This document shows, one piece after another, positions 60,402 to 64,000 of a stretch of DNA of 64,000 nt. Position numbers and translations under genes: made by a program. Source of the DNA: Streptomyces sp. D2-8 (GTDB lineage Bacteria; Actinomycetota; Actinomycetes; Streptomycetales; Streptomycetaceae); contig NZ_JAAHBP010000009.1 in the NCBI RefSeq assembly GCF_023184515.1, forward strand, positions 248,001 through 312,000, in the 5' to 3' direction. The notes beneath the pieces were generated by a model, which saw only the letters and a list, made by a program, of their open reading frames with translations, did no database searches and was not told where the DNA came from. Each line of letters opens with the position of its first letter. Position 1 is the stretch's first letter.

Positions 60402-61421
60402 TCAGATCTCCCGCCAGGCCTCCAGCGCGAGCCCCGGCTCGTCCTTGCGACGGGTGAGCAGCACCGTCCCGGCCGAGGGTGACAAGGACGCCGCTACGAC
60501 CTCCTCGTACGCGTCGAGCACCACCGACACCATGGCGTCGGCGGGCAGCTGGGGCCCGGACTCGGTCCACCAGGCACCGGCGGACTCCTGCTCGGTCGGA
60601 TACGCGGCGAAGGCGACCCGGCCGCTCGCCGACCGCTGCGCGAGCACGGTGCAGTCGTGCCCCTCGATCTCACACCGCACGGCCGAGACCGGGCCCGGCC
60701 CCGCGGAGACGAGGAGAGTGACCGGCTTCTCACCCGGCCGCCAGGCGCACAGGTCTCCGGACTGATCCGTGAAGAAGAGAGTGGTGTGCTCGGCGGAGGT
60801 GGCCAGCGCGCGCAGCGTCCCCGCCCGCACGGCCACCTCCACGCCCTCGGTCCGCACCGGCGTCTTCCCGTACTCCTCCTGCCGCCAGTGCAGAATCCCG
60901 CCGGACGCACAGGCGTACACCTCCACCCTCCCCGACTCCCCCGTGACGGCGGCCAACTCCCCCTCGACGTCATGTCCTTCGAGATCCTGCCAGGGCCCCC
61001 AGCCGCCCTTCATCCTCTGGTTGCGCAGGCTCACCCCGCCGCCCGCGTTCCGCACGAAGACATAGCCACGCCCCGCGGAGTCGACGGCGACGGCCGGCGG
61101 GCCCGTCCGGTCGCCCTTCTTGTCCGGGTGCCCGATCGGGACCCAGTCCAGGGGCGCGAGCCGGGGCCTGAAGTGCGTGGAGTGCACGAGGCCGGACTCG
61201 CCCGGCACGGTGGGGCGCCAGGCGGCCAGATGGGCGTACCCGTCGACGCCCTGGCCGACCGCCGCGCCCGGGTGCAGCTTCTGGTCGCCGCCGACGGTGC
61301 GGGGAGCGTCGTCCCAGGGGCCTGCGGGGCCGCGTTCCGCACGGCACAGGACGGCGTCGCCGGAGGGCAGATAGACAGTGAGGCGGCCGTCGCGGCCGCG
61401 GAGGAGCCAGTCGCCGTTCAC
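60402..61421 (-). CDS. putative lectin-like beta-propeller protein
   Basis: 339 aa, no signal peptide. Repeated blades are seen as W/G-rich segments about 45-50 residues apart: WLLRGRDGRLTVYLP, HLAAWRPTVPGESGLVHST, GYVFVRNAGGGVSLRNQR and WGPWQDLEG, GRVEVYACASGGILHWRQ. This looks like PLL/tachylectin-type propellers that bind sugars. GTG 61421 is the first start. It is a single gene, on the same strand as the dehydrogenase/synthase operon but downstream-to-upstream order is reversed, so co-transcription would need read-through of about 230 bp. Assignment is by repeat pattern only. Confidence 0.6.
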   Translation of the reverse strand: MNGDWLLRGRDGRLTVYLPSGDAVLCRAERGPAGPWDDAPRTVGGDQKLHPGAAVGQGVDGYAHLAAWRPTVPGESGLVHSTHFRPRLAPLDWVPIGHPDKKGDRTGPPAVAVDSAGRGYVFVRNAGGGVSLRNQRMKGGWGPWQDLEGHDVEGELAAVTGESGRVEVYACASGGILHWRQEEYGKTPVRTEGVEVAVRAGTLRALATSAEHTTLFFTDQSGDLCAWRPGEKPVTLLVSAGPGPVSAVRCEIEGHDCTVLAQRSASGRVAFAAYPTEQESAGAWWTESGPQLPADAMVSVVLDAYEEVVAASLSPSAGTVLLTRRKDEPGLALEAWREI

Positions 61422-61503
61422 CTGTTCACTTTATGCGGCCGACCGGGCCCGGTGCGCCCGCCCGCCCCCGCCTCGCGCCCATCTTCCGTGCGACCCTGGC
61501 CAC

Positions 61504-61875
61504 ATGAACGCCAACGCCCCAGTCCTGGTCGTCGTGGACGCCGCGAATGTCGTCGGGTCGGTGCCGGACGGGTGGTGGCGGGACCGCCGGGGTGCGGCGG
61601 AACGGTTGCGGGACCGGCTGGCGTCGGAGGGGGTTCCTGCCGTCTCCGGGCCGGTGGAGATCGTCCTGGTGGTGGAGGGGGCGGCGCGGGGGGTGGAGTC
61701 CGTGCCCGGGGTGCGGGTGTCTTCGGCGCCGGACAGCGGAGACGATCACATCGTGGAGGTGGTCGCGTCGGCCGGTGAGCGTTCCGTCCTGGTGATCACG
61801 GCGGACCGGGAGCTGCGCAGGCGGGTCGGGGAGCTGGGGGCGGAGGTGGCGGGGCCGCGGACGGTTCGTCCGTAG
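61504..61875 (+). CDS. small NYN/PIN-like domain protein
   Basis: 123 aa, cytosolic. Strand LVVVDAANVVGS with the first acidic residue, DDHIVEVVAS with acidic pair and VLVITADRELRRRV as in NYN/PIN nuclease-like folds. The C-terminus is short (GAEVAGPRTVRP). In Streptomyces such proteins are often labelled NTP pyrophosphohydrolase, a name I cannot support from residues. ATG 61504. It is divergent from the propeller gene with 82 bp between. Confidence 0.7.
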   Translation: MNANAPVLVVVDAANVVGSVPDGWWRDRRGAAERLRDRLASEGVPAVSGPVEIVLVVEGAARGVESVPGVRVSSAPDSGDDHIVEVVASAGERSVLVITADRELRRRVGELGAEVAGPRTVRP

Positions 61876-62046
61876 GGGCTCGGCGTACGGCCTGGGGCCG
61901 GGGCGTTGCCCTTGGCGGCACGATTGCCCTCAGCTCAGCGGCCCGCACCGCCGGACGACGCAAGGGGCCGTGCCGGGACGGACATCCCCGACACCGCCCC
62001 GGCCCGCACCCGGCGAGCGGGCAGGCACCCGGCGGGCAGCAGACGC

Positions 62047-63564
62047 CTACGGCATGCCGCCACCACCCGCGCTCGGCTGTTCCTCTCCCGCTTCGCGGCG
62101 CCCGAGGCGGCTGTGGGTGCGGCCGTAGAGGAAGTAGACGAGGAAGCCGGCGGCCATCCAGATGCCGAACCGCACCCACGTCTCGGCGGGAAGGTTGATC
62201 ATCAGCCACAGGGAGGCGCAGATCGACAGGATCGGGATGACCGGCACCCATGGAGTGCGGAAGGACCGGGGCAGGTCGGGGCGGGTCCTGCGGAGGATGA
62301 TCACGCCGATGGCGACGACCACGAAGGCGAACAGCGTGCCGATGTTCACCAGCGCGGCGAGCTCCGTCAGCGGCGTGAACCCGGCGAGGACCGCGATGAT
62401 CACGCCGAGCAGGATGGTCGGCCGGTGCGGCGTCCTGAACCGCGGGTGGACGCGCGAGAAGAACCGCGGCAGCAGCCCGTCACGGCTCATCGCGAAGAAC
62501 ACCCGGGTCTGCCCGAGGAGCAGGATCATGCACACCGTCGTCAGGCCGACCGCGGCGCCGAAGCTGATGAAGCCCGCGAACCACGGATGCCCGGTGGCCT
62601 TGAACGCGTCGGCGAGCGGGGCGTCGACGGACAGCTCGCTGTAGTGCTGCATGCCGGTGACGACGATCGAGACGAGGACGTACAGCGCCGTGCAGATCAC
62701 GAGGGAGCCGAGGATGCCGCGCGGCATGTCGCGCTGCGGGTTCTTCGTCTCCTCCGCGGCCGTGGCCACGACGTCGAAGCCGATGAAGGCGAAGAACACG
62801 ACCGAGGCGGCGGTGAAGATGCCCATCACGCCGAAGTTGGAGGGCGCCCAGCCGAACATCAGCTGGATCAGCGGGGAGTCGAGACTGGCCCCGGCCTCGA
62901 CAGGCTTCTCCTTGGGGATGAACGGGTCGTAGTTGTCAGTGTTGATGAGGAACGCGCCCGCGATGATCACGACGAGGACGACCGTCACCTTGATGGCGAC
63001 GACGATCGACGTGATCCGCGCGGACAGCTTCATGCCGACCACGAGGATGCCGGTCAGGACGAGGACGAGCGCGGCGGCGAGGATGTCGAAGCCGAAGGCG
63101 TCGGCGCCCTCGCGGCTGCCGAGGGCCGTCGGCATGGCCCAGCCCGCGTTGTCCATGAGCGACTGGATGTAGCCGGACCAGCCGACGGCCACCACCGCCG
63201 TACCGAGTGCGAACTCCAGCACCAGGTCCCAGCCGATGATCCAGGCGGGCAGTTCGCCGAGGGAGGCGTAGGAGAACGTGTAGGCGGACCCCGCGACCGG
63301 GACCGTGGACGCGAACTCGGCGTAACAGAGGGCGGCCAGGGCGCACGCGACGCCGGCCGCCACGAACGCCAGAGCCGTCGCGGGCCCGGCGTTGTCCTTG
63401 GCGACAGTGCCGGTGAGCACGAAGATGCCGGTACCGATGATCACGCCGACGCCGAAGACGGTCAGATCCAGCGCGGACAAGGACTTCTTGAGCGCGTGTT
63501 CTGGCTCCTCGGTGTCGAGGATGGACTGCTCCACCTTCTTCGTCCGGAAGAGGGTACTGCTCAC
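62047..63564 (-). CDS. APC-family amino acid permease (cationic amino acid type)
   Basis: 505-aa transporter with about twelve helices. Start region LTVFGVGVIIGTGIFVLTG, with GNTGAG-like loops; VFFAFIGFDVVATAAEETKN is the family's hallmark in helix 6; late block LLLGQTRVFFAMSRDGLLP. These are typical of YfnA/CAT-like permeases. GTG 63564 has GGAGG six bases before it. The C-terminal tail is Glu/Gly-rich (GEEQPSAGGGGMP). Lies downstream of dxs, separated by a hairpin, and convergent with the NYN-like gene. Confidence 0.92.
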   Translation of the reverse strand: MSSTLFRTKKVEQSILDTEEPEHALKKSLSALDLTVFGVGVIIGTGIFVLTGTVAKDNAGPATALAFVAAGVACALAALCYAEFASTVPVAGSAYTFSYASLGELPAWIIGWDLVLEFALGTAVVAVGWSGYIQSLMDNAGWAMPTALGSREGADAFGFDILAAALVLVLTGILVVGMKLSARITSIVVAIKVTVVLVVIIAGAFLINTDNYDPFIPKEKPVEAGASLDSPLIQLMFGWAPSNFGVMGIFTAASVVFFAFIGFDVVATAAEETKNPQRDMPRGILGSLVICTALYVLVSIVVTGMQHYSELSVDAPLADAFKATGHPWFAGFISFGAAVGLTTVCMILLLGQTRVFFAMSRDGLLPRFFSRVHPRFRTPHRPTILLGVIIAVLAGFTPLTELAALVNIGTLFAFVVVAIGVIILRRTRPDLPRSFRTPWVPVIPILSICASLWLMINLPAETWVRFGIWMAAGFLVYFLYGRTHSRLGRREAGEEQPSAGGGGMP

Positions 63565-63647
63565 GGAATACCTCCCACGCTTGTCGTCCTCGACATGATC
63601 GAGAGGTGGCACCATCCGTATGCCCCGGCACGGACGAAATCACGCCA

Positions 63648-63690
63648 ATGGGCCGGTTACACCACCCTCATGGTGGGGAAACCGGCCCAT
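63648..63690 (-). terminator. hairpin between dxs and the permease gene
   Basis: ATGGGCCGGTT (63648-63658) pairs exactly with AACCGGCCCAT (63680-63690). Inside, CCACC and GGTGG form a second stem. It follows the dxs stop by 30 bp on the minus strand and should end that transcript. Confidence 0.75.
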
Positions 63691-63719
63691 CTCGCACCCG
63701 TTCAGCCGTGTCGGCCGCG

Positions 63720-64000
63720 TCAGTCGCGGGCGCTCTCCACGGCGTCCACGGCATCCGTGGCGCTGCGCTCGTAGCGCCCGTCCAGCTTGGCGACCAGGCC
63801 GGTCACCTGCCGGGCGATGTCCGGCGCGGTGAGACCGATCTCGGCGAGGACCTCCGCACGGGAGGCGTGGTCGAGGAAGCGCGGCGGGATGCCGAAGTCA
63901 CGCAGCGGCACGTCGACGCCCGCGTCGCGCAGCGCCTGGGCGATCGCCGAACCGACGCCGCCGACACGGCTGTTGTCCTCGACGGTGACGACCACGCGGT
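63720..64000 (-). CDS. dxs: 1-deoxy-D-xylulose-5-phosphate synthase (3' end only)
   Basis: First enzyme of the MEP isoprenoid pathway, thiamin diphosphate dependent. Only about the last 93 codons lie in the window: VVTVEDNSRVGGVGSAIAQAL, then VPLRDFGIPPRFLDHASRAE and IGLTAPDIARQV, which match the C-terminal transketolase domain of actinobacterial Dxs. The rest runs past the right edge. The tail after the domain is about 20 residues. Confidence 0.92.
   Translation of the reverse strand, partial: RVVVTVEDNSRVGGVGSAIAQALRDAGVDVPLRDFGIPPRFLDHASRAEVLAEIGLTAPDIARQVTGLVAKLDGRYERSATDAVDAVESARD

Noticed and set aside
1..64000. CRISPR arrays, tRNA or rRNA genes, intact insertion sequences, prophage genes
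   Set aside because: I saw no regular repeat-spacer series, no cloverleaf-type sequence with CCA-end features, and no transposase, integrase or phage structural motifs.

Overview
The window is high-GC DNA with actinomycete codon use: GTG starts are common, many genes overlap as ATGA or GTGA, and several genes look leaderless. Gene content is that of a Streptomyces chromosome. The sporulation regulator WhiI, a coproporphyrin-type heme block (hemE, hemY, hemQ), DUF3000, DUF4349, fadAB-like genes and dxs lie in the order I remember from the S. coelicolor SCO60xx region. That synteny is from memory and was not searched. I saw no rRNA, tRNA, CRISPR array, phage or intact insertion sequence.

Layout. 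1-2923: osmoprotectant (glycine betaine/carnitine type) ABC transporter on the minus strand. 3004-7825: a two-component system divergent from a ferric-reductase-like flavocytochrome, an FMN-binding protein and ApbE, which together form a compact flavinylation module. 7841-8657: a fused, frameshifted LacI/beta-galactosidase relic with two surviving palindromic operators. 8784-11696: a large multidomain membrane protein ending in a branched-chain-amino-acid-type binding domain. 11705-16338: msrB, murC, a pyrimidine-reductase-like gene and zapE. 16537-19119: secreted peptide, beta-carbonic anhydrase and SulP transporter. 19305-27349: slipin, PhoX-like phosphatase, a multiply deleted ppk2 relic, ArsR/SRPBCC pair, Rieske oxidoreductase, a small Cys protein carrying an in-frame Streptomyces repeat, a truncated ABC transporter, a Pth2-like gene and a K+ channel. 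27549-34287: DUF692/MNIO enzyme, betaine-aldehyde-type dehydrogenase, DUF4142, TIGR04222-like membrane protein and secreted peptidase. 34289-40593: heme genes with DUF4349 and a CoA-disulfide-reductase-like gene. 40696-43830: DUF3000, whiI, rnd. 43843-50506: sugar ABC importer divergent from a GH2 beta-mannosidase and a LacI regulator. 50628-53971: fatty acid beta-oxidation pair. 54134-60168: a four-gene polysaccharide locus. 60402-64000: a lectin-like propeller protein, a NYN-like protein, an amino acid permease and the 3' end of dxs.

The strongest candidate for an undescribed system is 54134-60168. A glycosyltransferase very like class I hyaluronan synthases is coupled to a nucleotide-sugar 6-dehydrogenase of the WbpA/WecC (UDP-HexNAc) type. 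Both face, across a bidirectional terminator, a translationally coupled CBM3-GH16 protein and a Tat-exported NodB-type deacetylase. This predicts an acidic, possibly partly deacetylated extracellular glycan with its own tailoring enzymes. Other points of interest are the MNIO enzyme with no visible peptide substrate, the ApbE flavinylation module with a direct-repeat operator, and three separate multi-deletion pseudogenes between 7.8 and 25.4 kb.
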